48,619 nucleotides of DNA from an uncultured Clostridia bacterium (GTDB taxonomy: Bacteria > Bacillota > Clostridia > Lachnospirales > Anaerotignaceae): NCBI GenBank assembly GCA_944381455.1, contig CALWLF010000082.1, forward strand, positions 1 through 48,619. Direction: 5' to 3'. Within the stretch, counting starts at the first letter, position 1. Each line of letters begins with the position of its first letter. The position numbers and the translations under genes were made by a program. The notes below the pieces were generated by a model. That model did not search any database, had not been told where the DNA came from, and was given only the letters and a program-made list of their open reading frames with translations. This document shows positions 33,125 through 42,126 of this stretch, piece by piece.

Positions 33125-34474
33125 ATGTTCTCAAAAATTTTGATTGCCAACCGCGGCGAAATTGCCGTGCGGATCATCCGTGCCTGCCGGGAAATGGGCA
33201 TCCAGACTGTGGCCGTACATTCGGACATTGACCAGGACTGCCTCCATGCCCAGCTGGCAGACGAAGCCATCTGCATCGGCCCTGCCAAAAGCACGGAGAG
33301 CTATTTGAATATGCAAAACATTTTAAGTGCTGCTGTGGCCACCGGCGCCCAGGCCATTCACCCGGGCTTTGGCTTTTTGGCCGAAAACAGCACCTTCGCC
33401 TCCATGTGCGAAGAATGCAACATCAAATTCATTGGCCCCAGAGCCTCTGTCATCGATGCCATGGGCAATAAGGCAAATGCCCGGGCGCTGATGATTGCAG
33501 CCGGGGTGCCGGTCATTCCCGGCAGCAGCGGCACGTTAGAAACACTGGAAGATGCCAAACGAGAAGCAAGCCGTCTGGGCTATCCTGTTATGGTCAAGGC
33601 CTCTGCCGGCGGCGGCGGCAAAGGCATCCGCGTGGTGCGCAATGAAGAAGCCCTGGAAAAAGCCTATGAAAGCGCCAAAAGCGAAACAAAGGCCGCCTTT
33701 GGCGACGATACGCTGTATATGGAAAAACTCATTGAAAACGCCAGACACATCGAAATCCAAATTTTGGGCGATGCCTTTGGCAACGTGGTGCATCTGGGCG
33801 AACGGGACTGCTCTTTGCAGCGGCGCAACCAGAAAGTGCTGGAAGAATGCCCTTCTCCTGCATTGGATGAGGCGACGAGAGCCGCCATGGGCGAAGCGGC
33901 CGTGCGGGCTGCCAAGGCCGTGGGCTATGAATCGGCTGGCACCATTGAGTTTTTATACGATACCGACGGCAAGTTCTATTTCATGGAGATGAACACCCGC
34001 ATTCAGGTGGAACATCCTGTTACAGAAATGGTCACCGGCATTGATATTGTCAAAGAACAAATCCGCATTGCCGAAGGAACGCCATTGTCCTTTACTCAAA
34101 AAGATGTGGTGATCCGCGGCCATGCCATTGAATGCCGCATCAATGCGGAAAACCCGGAAAAAGGCTTTGCCCCTTCTCCCGGCACCATCAACTATCTTTT
34201 GGTGCCAGGCGGCGGCCTTGGCGTGCGCATCGACAGCGCCATCTACCCCGGCTATACCATCCCGCCTTTTTACGATTCCATGATTGCCAAGGTCATCACC
34301 TACGGCAACACCAGAGCGGAGGCCATCGAAAAAATGCGCCGCTGCCTGTATGAATTTTTGATTTCCGGCGTGGATACCAACATCGAATTTCAGGAAAAAA
34401 TTCTGACCAACGAGCAGTATCAAAAAGGATTATTTGACACAAGTTTTATCTCCAAAGTGATTTTAAACGAGTAA
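33125..34474 (+). CDS. accC: Biotin carboxylase of acetyl-CoA carboxylase
   Basis: The 449-residue ATP-grasp enzyme carboxylates biotin on AccB. Motifs: ILIANRGEIAVRIIRA at the N-terminus, the ATP loop KASAGGGGKGIRVV, the EMNTRIQVEHPVTE active-site region and the GHAIECRINAE segment. It follows fabZ by 14 bases and has GAGGT before the ATG. Length is standard. Confidence 0.98.
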   Translation: MFSKILIANRGEIAVRIIRACREMGIQTVAVHSDIDQDCLHAQLADEAICIGPAKSTESYLNMQNILSAAVATGAQAIHPGFGFLAENSTFASMCEECNIKFIGPRASVIDAMGNKANARALMIAAGVPVIPGSSGTLETLEDAKREASRLGYPVMVKASAGGGGKGIRVVRNEEALEKAYESAKSETKAAFGDDTLYMEKLIENARHIEIQILGDAFGNVVHLGERDCSLQRRNQKVLEECPSPALDEATRAAMGEAAVRAAKAVGYESAGTIEFLYDTDGKFYFMEMNTRIQVEHPVTEMVTGIDIVKEQIRIAEGTPLSFTQKDVVIRGHAIECRINAENPEKGFAPSPGTINYLLVPGGGLGVRIDSAIYPGYTIPPFYDSMIAKVITYGNTRAEAIEKMRRCLYEFLISGVDTNIEFQEKILTNEQYQKGLFDTSFISKVILNE

Positions 34475-34497
34475 GCAAGTAAGGAAGAGGTTTTTCC

Positions 34498-35376
34498 ATG
34501 AATCTGTTTAAAAAGAAAAACTACATCATTCTGGACCGGCGCAGCGAAGCGCCTATGCCTGCCCCCGCAGAGCATGAGGCGCCGGCCGTGCCAGACGGCA
34601 TGTGGGTCAAATGCAGCCATTGCAAAAAACTGGTATACAAAAAAGAAATGGAACCTTATTCCATTTGCCCCAAATGCGGCGGTCATTTCCGTCTGGGCGC
34701 CATGGAACGCATTGCCATCACCTGCGATGAAAACACCTTTTCAGAACTCAATGGCACCATGCAGGCCAAAAACCCCATGGGATACCCCAACTATGACAAA
34801 ATCATTGCAAAGGCCCAGCAAAAAAGCGGCATTTTAGACGGCGTTGTCACCGGCACCTGCCAAATTGGCGGCGTAGATACGGTCCTTGCCGTCATGGACG
34901 GAAACTTTATGATGGGTTCCATGGGCTCTGTGGTGGGCGAAAAAATCACGAGAGCCATTGAGTATGCCACATCCCACAGCCTGCCCATTGTCATTTTCAC
35001 CGTTTCCGGCGGCGCCCGGATGCAAGAAGGCATCATTTCTTTGATGCAGATGGCCAAAACCTCTGCCGCTTTAAACCGCCATGCCGAAGCCGGCCTGTTT
35101 TATCTTTCTGTCATCACCGATCCCACCACCGGCGGGGTCAGCGCCAGCTTTGCAAGCCTTGGCGATGTGATTTTGGCAGAGCCTGGGGCCTTGATGGGCT
35201 TTGCCGGCCAAAGAGTCATTGAAGGCACCATCAACGAAAAGCTGCCGCCTGGCTTTCAGCGGGCAGAATTTCAGCTGGAACACGGCTTTGTGGATGCCAT
35301 TGTGCCCCGCCCCCAATTAAAAGACACCATTGCCCGCCTGTTGGCACTGCATACCCATAAAGGAGGTGGCTTTTGA
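34498..35376 (+). CDS. accD: Acetyl-CoA carboxylase carboxyltransferase, beta subunit
   Basis: The 292-residue protein has an N-terminal four-Cys zinc ribbon (CSHCKKL and CPKCGGHF, about residues 38-62) and a crotonase-fold carboxyltransferase domain ([20 protein letters not shown]-like region, [26 protein letters not shown]). It pairs with AccA; the accA ATG overlaps the accD stop by one base (TGATG), suggesting coupled synthesis of equal amounts. Confidence 0.97.
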   Translation: MNLFKKKNYIILDRRSEAPMPAPAEHEAPAVPDGMWVKCSHCKKLVYKKEMEPYSICPKCGGHFRLGAMERIAITCDENTFSELNGTMQAKNPMGYPNYDKIIAKAQQKSGILDGVVTGTCQIGGVDTVLAVMDGNFMMGSMGSVVGEKITRAIEYATSHSLPIVIFTVSGGARMQEGIISLMQMAKTSAALNRHAEAGLFYLSVITDPTTGGVSASFASLGDVILAEPGALMGFAGQRVIEGTINEKLPPGFQRAEFQLEHGFVDAIVPRPQLKDTIARLLALHTHKGGGF

Positions 35377-36173
35377 TGAACAAAGCAGCAGAAGTGCTGG
35401 CGGCGTCCAGAAAAATCACCCGTCCCACCACATTGGAACTGATTGCGGCCATATTTGACGACTTTATCGAACTGCACGGGGACCGGCATTTTGCCGATGA
35501 CGGCGCCATTGTAGGCGGCATTGCCACCTTAAACGGCAATCCTGTGACCGTAGTTGGCGTACAAAAAGGCCATACCACCGAAGAAAATATCCGCCGCAAC
35601 TTTGGCTCGCCCAATCCCGAAGGCTACCGCAAGCAGATGCGGCTGATGAAACAGGCAGAAAAATTCCATCGCCCGGTTATCACCTTCATCAATACCTCCG
35701 GGGCCTACTGCGGCATCGGCGCCGAAGAACGGGGGCAGGGAGAAGCCATTGCCCGGTGTCTGTTTGAAACAGCAGGGTTAAAAACGCCTGTCATCAGTAT
35801 TTTCATTGGTGAAGGCGGCAGCGGCGGCGCTTTGGCGCTGGCCTGCGGCGACAAGGTTTGGATGCTGCAAAACGGGATGTATGCCGTCCTCTCCCCCGAA
35901 GGCTTTGCCTCTATTTTGTGGCGCAGCCCGGCTCGGGCCGCTGAGGCAGCAGAACTGATGAAAATTACGGCGCCAGATTTGCTGAAAAACGGCGTCATTG
36001 AAAAAATCATCCCAGAACCCAAGGAAGGTCTGGACCACAACCTGGCCTATACCGCCTCTATTTTGAAAGAAGAATTGGTCAAAGAGCTGCATACACTTTG
36101 CCAAATGGATATAGAAGAATTGCTTCAAAAAAGATATGAGCGTTTCAGAAAATTTGGTGAATTTTCTGAATAA
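35376..36173 (+). CDS. accA: Acetyl-CoA carboxylase carboxyltransferase, alpha subunit
   Basis: The 265-residue AccA has TRPTTLELI at the N-terminus, [30 protein letters not shown] and the [18 protein letters not shown] oxyanion region. Length is a little shorter than the Escherichia form, as is common in Firmicutes. AGGAGG lies before the overlapping ATG. It ends the fatty-acid operon, with a terminator 22 bases on. Confidence 0.97.
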   Translation: MNKAAEVLAASRKITRPTTLELIAAIFDDFIELHGDRHFADDGAIVGGIATLNGNPVTVVGVQKGHTTEENIRRNFGSPNPEGYRKQMRLMKQAEKFHRPVITFINTSGAYCGIGAEERGQGEAIARCLFETAGLKTPVISIFIGEGGSGGALALACGDKVWMLQNGMYAVLSPEGFASILWRSPARAAEAAELMKITAPDLLKNGVIEKIIPEPKEGLDHNLAYTASILKEELVKELHTLCQMDIEELLQKRYERFRKFGEFSE

Positions 36174-36194
36174 CACATTTCTTTCCGAAAAATC

Positions 36195-36236
36195 AGACGA
36201 AAGTTGTTCCCTCTGGGCTGCTTTCGTCTTTTTTTC
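36195..36236 (+). terminator. Terminator of the fatty-acid operon
   Basis: AGACGAAAG (36195-36203) pairs with CTTTCGTCT (36221-36229), followed by T7. Confidence 0.88.
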
Positions 36237-36523
36237 AAACAATTTCTCTCTTCTCCTTTTTGGCGCCATAAGCAGTTTTAACAAAAAAAGTAAATTTAGA
36301 TTTTCTGTTCTTCTTCCGTTTTAACCCATTATTGTAGTGAAAAAATCAGGTAATATTCTATTTTTTCTTTTGATTTCTATTATTTTCTCTGTTTTACTCA
36401 AAATTTATTCCATTGTCACTTATCACCTCATCTCGTATAATAAAATTGTAACAAGCAGAACAGGTGCTTTTTAAAAACCGTTCACCTGTATTTCTGTTTT
36501 GTGCTCATCCCGGGAGAAAAAAA
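36237..36523. other. AT-rich intergenic region before the kinase gene
   Basis: This is a strongly AT-rich stretch with no gene. The only features I see are the kinase promoter at 36413-36441 and the leader after it. Confidence 0.6.
36413..36441 (+). promoter_or_regulatory. Promoter of the kinase/regulator operon
   Basis: TTGTCA (36413-36418) and a perfect TATAAT (36436-36441) are 17 bases apart, about 80 bases before the kinase start. Confidence 0.85.
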
Positions 36524-38407
36524 ATGGCAAAAACAAAATCCATTAAAAGCAGAATCACACTCATCAACATCAGTTTGGTGGTGATCATTGGTGTTTTGGG
36601 GCTGTTTTCCTTTTCCAGCCTGCACACCATCTCGCAAGCAATTTCCAGCTTGATTACCACCAACTACAACAGCATCGAGCGAATTGCGCAAATGGAAACA
36701 TATATCAAAGAGCAGCGGCAAAATGCGCTTTTGCTCATTTATACCGATGAACCGGACCGCTACAAAAAGGCCTTTGCCGAATTGGAAGAACATTTCCTCT
36801 CCGTGCAGGAGGCAGAATACGACACCATCATTCTTTCAGAAGAAATGGAAATGATTGTCCGTATTCGCACCGATTTTGAATCCTATTGCAGCAAATTCCA
36901 AAATTTATATCTGATGAAACAAGGCGGCGCATCCCTTTCTTCCCTCACCACCTATTTTGAAGAAACCTTGACGCCCCAGTATCAGCAGGTTTTAGTGGCT
37001 TTGGACCAACTGCGCACCTCCAACGAAACGGCGCTGTTTGGCCGCAGAGATGAAGCTGCTGCCGTTGTGGAAAAGGCAACGGTGTTGTTGAGTCTTCTCT
37101 TTTTCCTGGCTGCCGGTATTTCTTTTGTACTGTTTCGCAGCTACATGAACAAATTGTTTGGTCCCATCTATGAGATCACACAAAATCTGAAATCCATACG
37201 CCAGGGGAATATGAACAAAAAAGCCGTCGTGCGTAACACAGATGAGCTGGGCATTCTTTGCAATGAGTTTAACAACATGACGCAGCGCCTCAGCGAATTT
37301 GAACAAAGCACCTTGGGTTCTTTGATGGAAGAACGCAATAAAACCTATTCCATCGTCCGCAGTATCTCGGAACCCTTGTTGATTCTCAACGCCGACTACC
37401 ATGTCACCCTCGTCAATCAGTCCTTTGAAGCACTGTTTCAAACCACCATGGATGCCGCCATTGGCCGGCATGTTTTAGACATCATCTCCTCCAGCAGCTT
37501 TGCTTCCTCTTTTTGGGGCATTCATTATCAAGCCAATGCCTATTGGGAACAAGTGGTGCAGGTGGACCATGACAAAAACCAGATACAGTACTTCAATGTG
37601 ATGGTATCTCCCATTTTTACACCGGAAGAGAAAAAACAATTTGTCATCATCGTCTTTTACGATATCACAGAGATGAAATTGTTGGAGAAGATGCGCACCG
37701 ATTTTATCGCCACCATCTCCCACGAATTCAAAACGCCTCTGACTTCCATCATGATGGGTGCAGATTTGCTCTCCAACGACCTTGTCGGCCCCATCAATGC
37801 CGAGCAGAAAGAGATCATTGACACGCTCAAAGAAGACAGCCAGCAGCTGAGCGAATTGGTCAACGATTTGCTGGAACTTTCCAAGGTGGAATCCAGCAGT
37901 GTCATCTATCAATTCTCCGCTGTTTCTGTTGCTCCCTATGTGCAAAAATGCCTGCATCAATTTCGCCCCAGGGCAAAAAAAGTAGGTGTTTTGCTGGAAG
38001 CAGCTGTAGAGCCAGATCTGCCTTTTGTGATGGCCGACGGAGCCAAACTGCTTTGGGTGCTCAACAACCTGGTCTCCAACGCCTTGAAATACACAACCAA
38101 GGGCAACCGCATTTTCATTTCTGCAAAGCTTAAAAACGACCAGCAGGTGCTGCTTTGTGTGGAAGACAATGGCACCGGTATCCCGCCGGAGTTTTTGAAC
38201 AAAATCTTTGACAAATATGTGCAGGTCCCCGGCTGTGACCTGGAAGCCCGCGGCACCGGCCTTGGCTTGGCCGTCGCCAAAGACATCATCACAGCCCACC
38301 ATGGCCGCATCTGGTGTGAAAGCGATTTAACCGTTGGCAGCCGGTTTTATTTCACTCTTCCCATTGCACAAGAAGAGGAAACAGCCCCTGCCGCAGACAG
38401 CAAATAA
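36524..38407 (+). CDS. Membrane sensor histidine kinase (HAMP-PAS-HisKA-HATPase)
   Basis: The 627-residue kinase has a membrane span at about 11-33, a ~160-residue helical extracytoplasmic domain (four-helix-bundle type, as in KinB-like sensors), a second span near 185-207, a HAMP linker (LKSIRQGNMNKKAVVRNTDELG), a PAS domain (SEPLLILNADYHVTLVNQSFEALF), the phosphoacceptor box FIATISHEFKTPLTS and a HATPase domain (LVSNALKY, VEDNGTGIP, RGTGLGLAVAKDII). The start at 36524 has GGGAG eight bases upstream. It is 11 bases from its partner regulator. The ligand is unknown. Confidence 0.92.
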   Translation: MAKTKSIKSRITLINISLVVIIGVLGLFSFSSLHTISQAISSLITTNYNSIERIAQMETYIKEQRQNALLLIYTDEPDRYKKAFAELEEHFLSVQEAEYDTIILSEEMEMIVRIRTDFESYCSKFQNLYLMKQGGASLSSLTTYFEETLTPQYQQVLVALDQLRTSNETALFGRRDEAAAVVEKATVLLSLLFFLAAGISFVLFRSYMNKLFGPIYEITQNLKSIRQGNMNKKAVVRNTDELGILCNEFNNMTQRLSEFEQSTLGSLMEERNKTYSIVRSISEPLLILNADYHVTLVNQSFEALFQTTMDAAIGRHVLDIISSSSFASSFWGIHYQANAYWEQVVQVDHDKNQIQYFNVMVSPIFTPEEKKQFVIIVFYDITEMKLLEKMRTDFIATISHEFKTPLTSIMMGADLLSNDLVGPINAEQKEIIDTLKEDSQQLSELVNDLLELSKVESSSVIYQFSAVSVAPYVQKCLHQFRPRAKKVGVLLEAAVEPDLPFVMADGAKLLWVLNNLVSNALKYTTKGNRIFISAKLKNDQQVLLCVEDNGTGIPPEFLNKIFDKYVQVPGCDLEARGTGLGLAVAKDIITAHHGRIWCESDLTVGSRFYFTLPIAQEEETAPAADSK

Positions 38408-38418
38408 GGAGAGCCAGC

Positions 38419-38991
38419 ATGGAAAAAAAAGCACTGATCATTGACGATACCAAAAATATTCGTATGATGCTCACCAAATGCCTGGAATTGGAAGGCTATC
38501 AGGTGGACACTTCCGATAACGGAAAAGACGGCCTGGAACAGGCTGCAAAGGACGTTTATCAACTGATTTTTCTGGATATCAAATTGCCAGAAATCAGCGG
38601 CACCGAAGTGCTGCGGCAGCTGAGGGGCAGACAGATCCATACACCGGTGATTATCATCACCGCCTACCCCACCGTCAAAAATGCCGTAGACTGTACCCAG
38701 CTGGGCGCCATCACCTATCTGCAAAAGCCGTTTACCATGGACCGCATCCATCACGTATTAAGCCAACTGCAGCTGGATGATGCCTCTTCCCCATCTGCCC
38801 AATCTTGGGAACAGGCTGAAACTTTGCTGGAACATGGCAAGGCGGAAGAAGCTTTGGTTCTTTTAAAAAACGCCCTTTCCTCTTCCCCAGCCGAAAGCCG
38901 GATTTACCGTCTATTGGGCCGTGCATACGAACAACTGGGCCAGAATGCACTGGCAGAGCGGTTTTATAAAGCCGCCGACCTTTTTTCCTAA
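38419..38991 (+). CDS. Response regulator with TPR-like C-terminal region
   Basis: Residues 1-115 are a receiver: Asp9-Asp10 in ALIIDDTKN, phospho-Asp53 in IFLDIKLPE, Thr81 in IITAYP and Lys103 in YLQKPF. There is no winged helix, HTH or enzyme domain. Residues about 128-190 look like one or two TPR repeats (WEQAETLLEHGKAEEALVLL and LLGRAYEQLGQNALAERFY), so output is likely protein-protein contact. It follows the kinase by 11 bases, with GGAGA before the ATG. The target is not evident in the window. Confidence 0.88.
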   Translation: MEKKALIIDDTKNIRMMLTKCLELEGYQVDTSDNGKDGLEQAAKDVYQLIFLDIKLPEISGTEVLRQLRGRQIHTPVIIITAYPTVKNAVDCTQLGAITYLQKPFTMDRIHHVLSQLQLDDASSPSAQSWEQAETLLEHGKAEEALVLLKNALSSSPAESRIYRLLGRAYEQLGQNALAERFYKAADLFS

Positions 38992-39000
38992 TCCCATCTT

Positions 39001-39081
39001 GTGAATCAGAGCCGGATTTCTTATGTCGTCATACCAGTCCCTATCTGATGTCTCCTTTCTTACCCATCGGGTTTTGATTCA
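39001..39081 (+). repeat. Distant inverted repeat in the gap after the regulator
   Basis: GTGAATCA (39001-39008) and TGATTCAC (39074-39081) are perfect complements 65 bases apart, with a T-rich tract after the second. It may be a weak terminator or chance. Confidence 0.3.
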
Positions 39082-39110
39082 CGTATTTTTCTCAGAAAGG
39101 ATGTTGCCTT

Positions 39111-39725
39111 ATGACAAAAAACACATCTTATCCCTTTTTGCAAAACGAAGAGCAAATCCTGTGGCAGGGACGTCCCACAAAGCCACAACTGATGGAAGCA
39201 CCCTATAGCTGGATCATTTTATTCCGCTGGGTGTGTGCGATTGTTTTATTTTACCTTGCCCTGCGCTACTGGAACTTTGCCGCAACCATTACGGTAGAGC
39301 CATCGGTTCGCGTTGGCACCTGTATCTTTTTAGTATTTTGCGGCGTCATGATGGCCATTGGCCCATTCCGCCAGTTAAAGAACTTAGAAAATAACATCAA
39401 TTATATGATTACCAATAAACGGGTCATTGCCTTCCGGAAAAAAAATGCAGAAGTTTACTATACCGCCAGCCGGTATTTTACAGACTTATCGGAAGCAACC
39501 ATTTTGCCAAAGGCCAACGGCATGGCAGATTTGGTGATTGGCCCTGTCTCCCATGGTGTAACTCGTTCCGGCCGTCGGGACATTCCTCCTGTGGAACGGG
39601 AAGATGATGCCCTTCTACCGCTGATGTTTTACAACATCCGTGATGTGGAAGATGCGGTGGAAACATTGCCGTCGTATTTTGTACTCCATGGGTATCAAGG
39701 CGGCAAAGGCAAACAAGCCGCTTAA
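39111..39725 (+). CDS. Membrane protein with PH-like domain
   Basis: The 204-residue protein has a short soluble start with EEQILWQGRPTKPQ (a common opening of bacterial PH/YdbT-type proteins), two membrane segments (WIILFRWVCAIVLFYLAL and VGTCIFLVFCGVMMAIGPF), then a PH-like domain starting INYMITNKRVIAFRKKN. The TNKRVI motif is typical of the bacterial PH family. Function is unknown in general. A ribosome site AGAAAGG stands before the ATG. Confidence 0.85.
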   Translation: MTKNTSYPFLQNEEQILWQGRPTKPQLMEAPYSWIILFRWVCAIVLFYLALRYWNFAATITVEPSVRVGTCIFLVFCGVMMAIGPFRQLKNLENNINYMITNKRVIAFRKKNAEVYYTASRYFTDLSEATILPKANGMADLVIGPVSHGVTRSGRRDIPPVEREDDALLPLMFYNIRDVEDAVETLPSYFVLHGYQGGKGKQAA

Positions 39726-39739
39726 TCTCGTTTGATCTT

Positions 39740-39934
39740 GTTGCAGAATAAAGAATAGTTTCCCCAAGCGATGATTCGCTCCTCTCCCATCAAAACCATT
39801 CTTTCTGCAACAGTCAAAACAGGTCCAGACCTTTGGCCTGAACCTGTATAGAAAAGACACCACAGCCGCCCTTTGGAGGCCCCCATCCTTCCCAAATGCG
39901 GCTGTCGGAGCCTTCTTTCACATGCACTGTGAAA
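39740..39934 (-). ncRNA. Candidate structured RNA (four-hairpin array)
   Basis: Four strong stem-loops lie in a row. A: 39740-39748 with 39803-39811, 39752-39756 with 39798-39802, a pyrimidine/purine-rich internal loop, and a terminal 5-bp stem 39767-39771/39776-39780. B: 39819-39828 with 39838-39847. C: 39862-39869 with 39898-39905, with an inner stem 39872-39879 near 39887-39896. D: 39916-39922 with 39928-39934. Two positions that are C-A mismatches on plus become G-U pairs on minus (25/41 of B; 57/97 of A), so the minus strand is favoured. No known family was recognised and no promoter is clear. Confidence 0.4.
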
Positions 39935-39940
39935 TAAAAA

Positions 39941-39998
39941 ACCGAATTCCCTGTTTTTCTTTTGCCTCTCTTTTTTCAAACAGGAATTCGGCTTTTTT
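39941..39998. terminator. Bidirectional terminator between PH protein and CoA-disulfide reductase
   Basis: A long stem with arms CCGAATTCC.CTGTTT (39942-39956) and AAACAGGAATTCGG (39978-39991) is flanked by T-runs on both strands. Confidence 0.85.
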
Positions 39999-40005
39999 AT
40001 TGTCT

Positions 40006-40032
40006 GAAACACCGTGTTTCTAGCCGTCGGCT
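40006..40032. repeat. Two small perfect inverted repeats
   Basis: GAAACAC-C-GTGTTTC (40006-40020) and AGCCG-T-CGGCT (40022-40032) stand back to back, 3' of the CoA-disulfide reductase stop. Confidence 0.5.
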
Positions 40033-40049
40033 GCAACGCGGTTCTTTTT

Positions 40050-41741
40050 TTATAATTTCACGCCGCAGGGATAGGTGGGCGCAGGATCAAAACGCTGGTT
40101 TTCCACATTGAAGGCATAAAAACGGAATCCGCCAGATAAATTGCTGCAATCGAAGCCATGCTGGGTTAAGATGCGGCAGGCAAGGTAACTGCGCAGACCG
40201 CTGTAACAGTTGACATAAATGGGCTTTTGTTCCAGCTCGTCCAAGTGGAGCCGCAGCTCATCCAGCGGGATGTTGATGGCGCCTGGGATATGGTTTTCGG
40301 CAAATTCTTCTTTGGTGCGCACATCCAGCAAAATGACGCTGCCATCTTTGGGCAACGAGGCCACATCATGCCAATGGTGCTGTTTTACCAAGCCTTGACG
40401 GATATTTTCGATGGTGAACCCTGCCATGTTGACCGGATCCTTGGCCGAAGAAAAGGGCGGGGCATAGCTTAAATCCAGCTCTTCCAAATCGGCTGCCGTA
40501 GCACCAAAACCAATGGCAGATGCCATCACATCCAGCCGTTTTTCCACGCCGTCAAAGCCGATGATCTGCGCCCCCAAAATCCGGCCTGTTTCCGGCTCAA
40601 AAATGGTTTTGATGGTCATGTTGCTGGCGCCGGGGTAATAGGTGGCGTGGGAAGCGGAATAGTTCACCACTTTGTCATAGGAAAGGCCCAGGCTTTTGGC
40701 CGTTTTTTCGTTGATGCCGGTGGTGGCTGCCGTCAGGTCAAACAGCTTGATGACAGAGGAACCTTGGCTGCCTCGAAACTGGCTATCTCTGCCGCAAATC
40801 ACATCGGAGACAATACGGCCTTGTTTATTGGCAGGCCCTGCCAAAGAAATGAGGGCCTTTTGGCCGGTGACAAACTGGGTGACTTCCACAGCATCGCCCA
40901 CGGCATAAATATCAGGCACAGAGGTTTCCATTTTTTTATTGACCACAATGGCGCCCTTCTGCCCCAAGGTAAGCCCGGCCTCTTTGGCCAGCTGGGTATC
41001 CGGCTCCACCCCAATGGCCAGCACCACCATGTCGGCTGCCACCGGCACTTTATCTTTGAGCAGCGTCAAGATCTGGCCGTTTTCTTCCCGGAAACCGGTG
41101 AAGGGATGGTTCAGCCGCAAATCCAGCCCTACAAAGCGCAAATAGCTGTGTAACAGCGCCGCCATGTCCTCGTCATAAGGCGGCATCACCTGCTTGCTTC
41201 GCTGTAACAGCGTCACCTGCACGCCAACGTGCATCAAGTTTTCTGCCGTTTCCAGCCCAATGAAGCCGCCGCCAATGACCACGGCCCGTTTGGGGCGCTG
41301 TTCTTTCACAAATTCCTGCATCCGATAGGTGTCTTCCACGGTGCGCAGCGTAAAAATTTTGTCGCTCTCCACCCCCGGCACATCGGGCTTGACAGCCTTT
41401 GCCCCAGGGGAGAGAATCAGCTTATCATAAGTTTCCGTATATTCGCTGCCATCGGTCAGCCGTTTGACGGTGACCGTTTTTTGGGCCGGATCTATTTTTG
41501 TAACCTCCTGATGCACCCGCACATCAATGGCAAACCGGTCCCGGAAACTTTCCGGCGTTTGCAGCGTCAGCGCCTCCCGTTCTGTAATCACATTGCCCAC
41601 ATAATACGGCAGGCCGCAGTTGGCATAAGATACAAAACCAGTGCGTTCAAAGATGATGATCTCTGCCTGCTCGTCCAATCGTCTCAGCCGGGCCGCCGCC
41701 GTCGCGCCGCCGGCTACACCGCCTACAATCAACACTTTCAT
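40050..41741 (-). CDS. CoA-disulfide reductase / NADH oxidase-like flavoprotein with rhodanese domain
   Basis: The 563-residue protein has an FAD/NAD(P)H disulfide-oxidoreductase part (VGGVAGGATAAARL; single active Cys42 in YANCGLPYYVG; VVIGGGFIGLETAENL; IYAVGDAVE) followed, from about residue 465, by a rhodanese domain with VILLDVRTKEEFAENHIPGA and catalytic Cys in YVNCYSGLRSY. This is the CoADR-RHD fusion type, known to reduce CoA or other persulfides and polysulfide. It is coupled (ATGA overlap) to a single rhodanese upstream on the minus strand. The purine-rich GGAGAAGGGGG lies upstream of the ATG. Confidence 0.92.
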   Translation of the reverse strand: MKVLIVGGVAGGATAAARLRRLDEQAEIIIFERTGFVSYANCGLPYYVGNVITEREALTLQTPESFRDRFAIDVRVHQEVTKIDPAQKTVTVKRLTDGSEYTETYDKLILSPGAKAVKPDVPGVESDKIFTLRTVEDTYRMQEFVKEQRPKRAVVIGGGFIGLETAENLMHVGVQVTLLQRSKQVMPPYDEDMAALLHSYLRFVGLDLRLNHPFTGFREENGQILTLLKDKVPVAADMVVLAIGVEPDTQLAKEAGLTLGQKGAIVVNKKMETSVPDIYAVGDAVEVTQFVTGQKALISLAGPANKQGRIVSDVICGRDSQFRGSQGSSVIKLFDLTAATTGINEKTAKSLGLSYDKVVNYSASHATYYPGASNMTIKTIFEPETGRILGAQIIGFDGVEKRLDVMASAIGFGATAADLEELDLSYAPPFSSAKDPVNMAGFTIENIRQGLVKQHHWHDVASLPKDGSVILLDVRTKEEFAENHIPGAINIPLDELRLHLDELEQKPIYVNCYSGLRSYLACRILTQHGFDCSNLSGGFRFYAFNVENQRFDPAPTYPCGVKL

Positions 41742-42067
41742 TTGCTTTCCCCCTTCTCCAACGGGCCATTCCAGCCGTCAATGCCGCCAATATTGGTCAC
41801 TTGGACAAATCCCTGTTTTTTCAAATACGCCTCTGCCCGGCCGCTGCGCACGCCGCTGGCACAATAGACAAAAATGGGTGTCTGCTTGTCTGCCCGAAAT
41901 AAATGCAGCTGCTGCAGGGGGCAAAGAACGCTCCCTGGCAGATGTCCTGCCGCATATTCTTCTTTGGTGCGCACATCCAGCAATATACTGCCGGATGTCT
42001 GCCGGGCTTTTTCTACGCCTTCTGCAAACGATGGCCGATGCCCAAAGAACGAAAAAAGGCTCATCAT
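41738..42067 (-). CDS. Rhodanese-like sulfur carrier protein
   Basis: A 109-residue single rhodanese domain with LLDVRTKEEYAAGHLPGS and the catalytic Cys69 in VYCASGVRSGRA. It can hold and pass a persulfide sulfur. The stop overlaps the CoA-disulfide reductase start by four bases, so the pair is likely made together. AGGAGG lies five or eight bases before two adjacent ATG codons. No signal peptide. Confidence 0.93.
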   Translation of the reverse strand: MMSLFSFFGHRPSFAEGVEKARQTSGSILLDVRTKEEYAAGHLPGSVLCPLQQLHLFRADKQTPIFVYCASGVRSGRAEAYLKKQGFVQVTNIGGIDGWNGPLEKGESK

Positions 42068-42126
42068 CCACGCCTCCTTTTTTTTCTCATTTTACCTAAC
42101 CTTTTTGCTGCTCTTCTGTGATAAAG

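Larger units (their letters stand above)
39726..40049. other. 324-base convergent gap packed with hairpins
   Basis: No gene is visible between the PH protein and the CoA-disulfide reductase. Instead at least six stem-loops follow one another, including a bidirectional terminator. They are given as a candidate RNA below. Confidence 0.7.

Noticed and set aside
39740-39934. 6S RNA, SRP RNA or a known riboswitch
   Set aside because: The stems form a row of separate hairpins, not one long bulged stem, and the SRP and riboswitch core sequences are absent.
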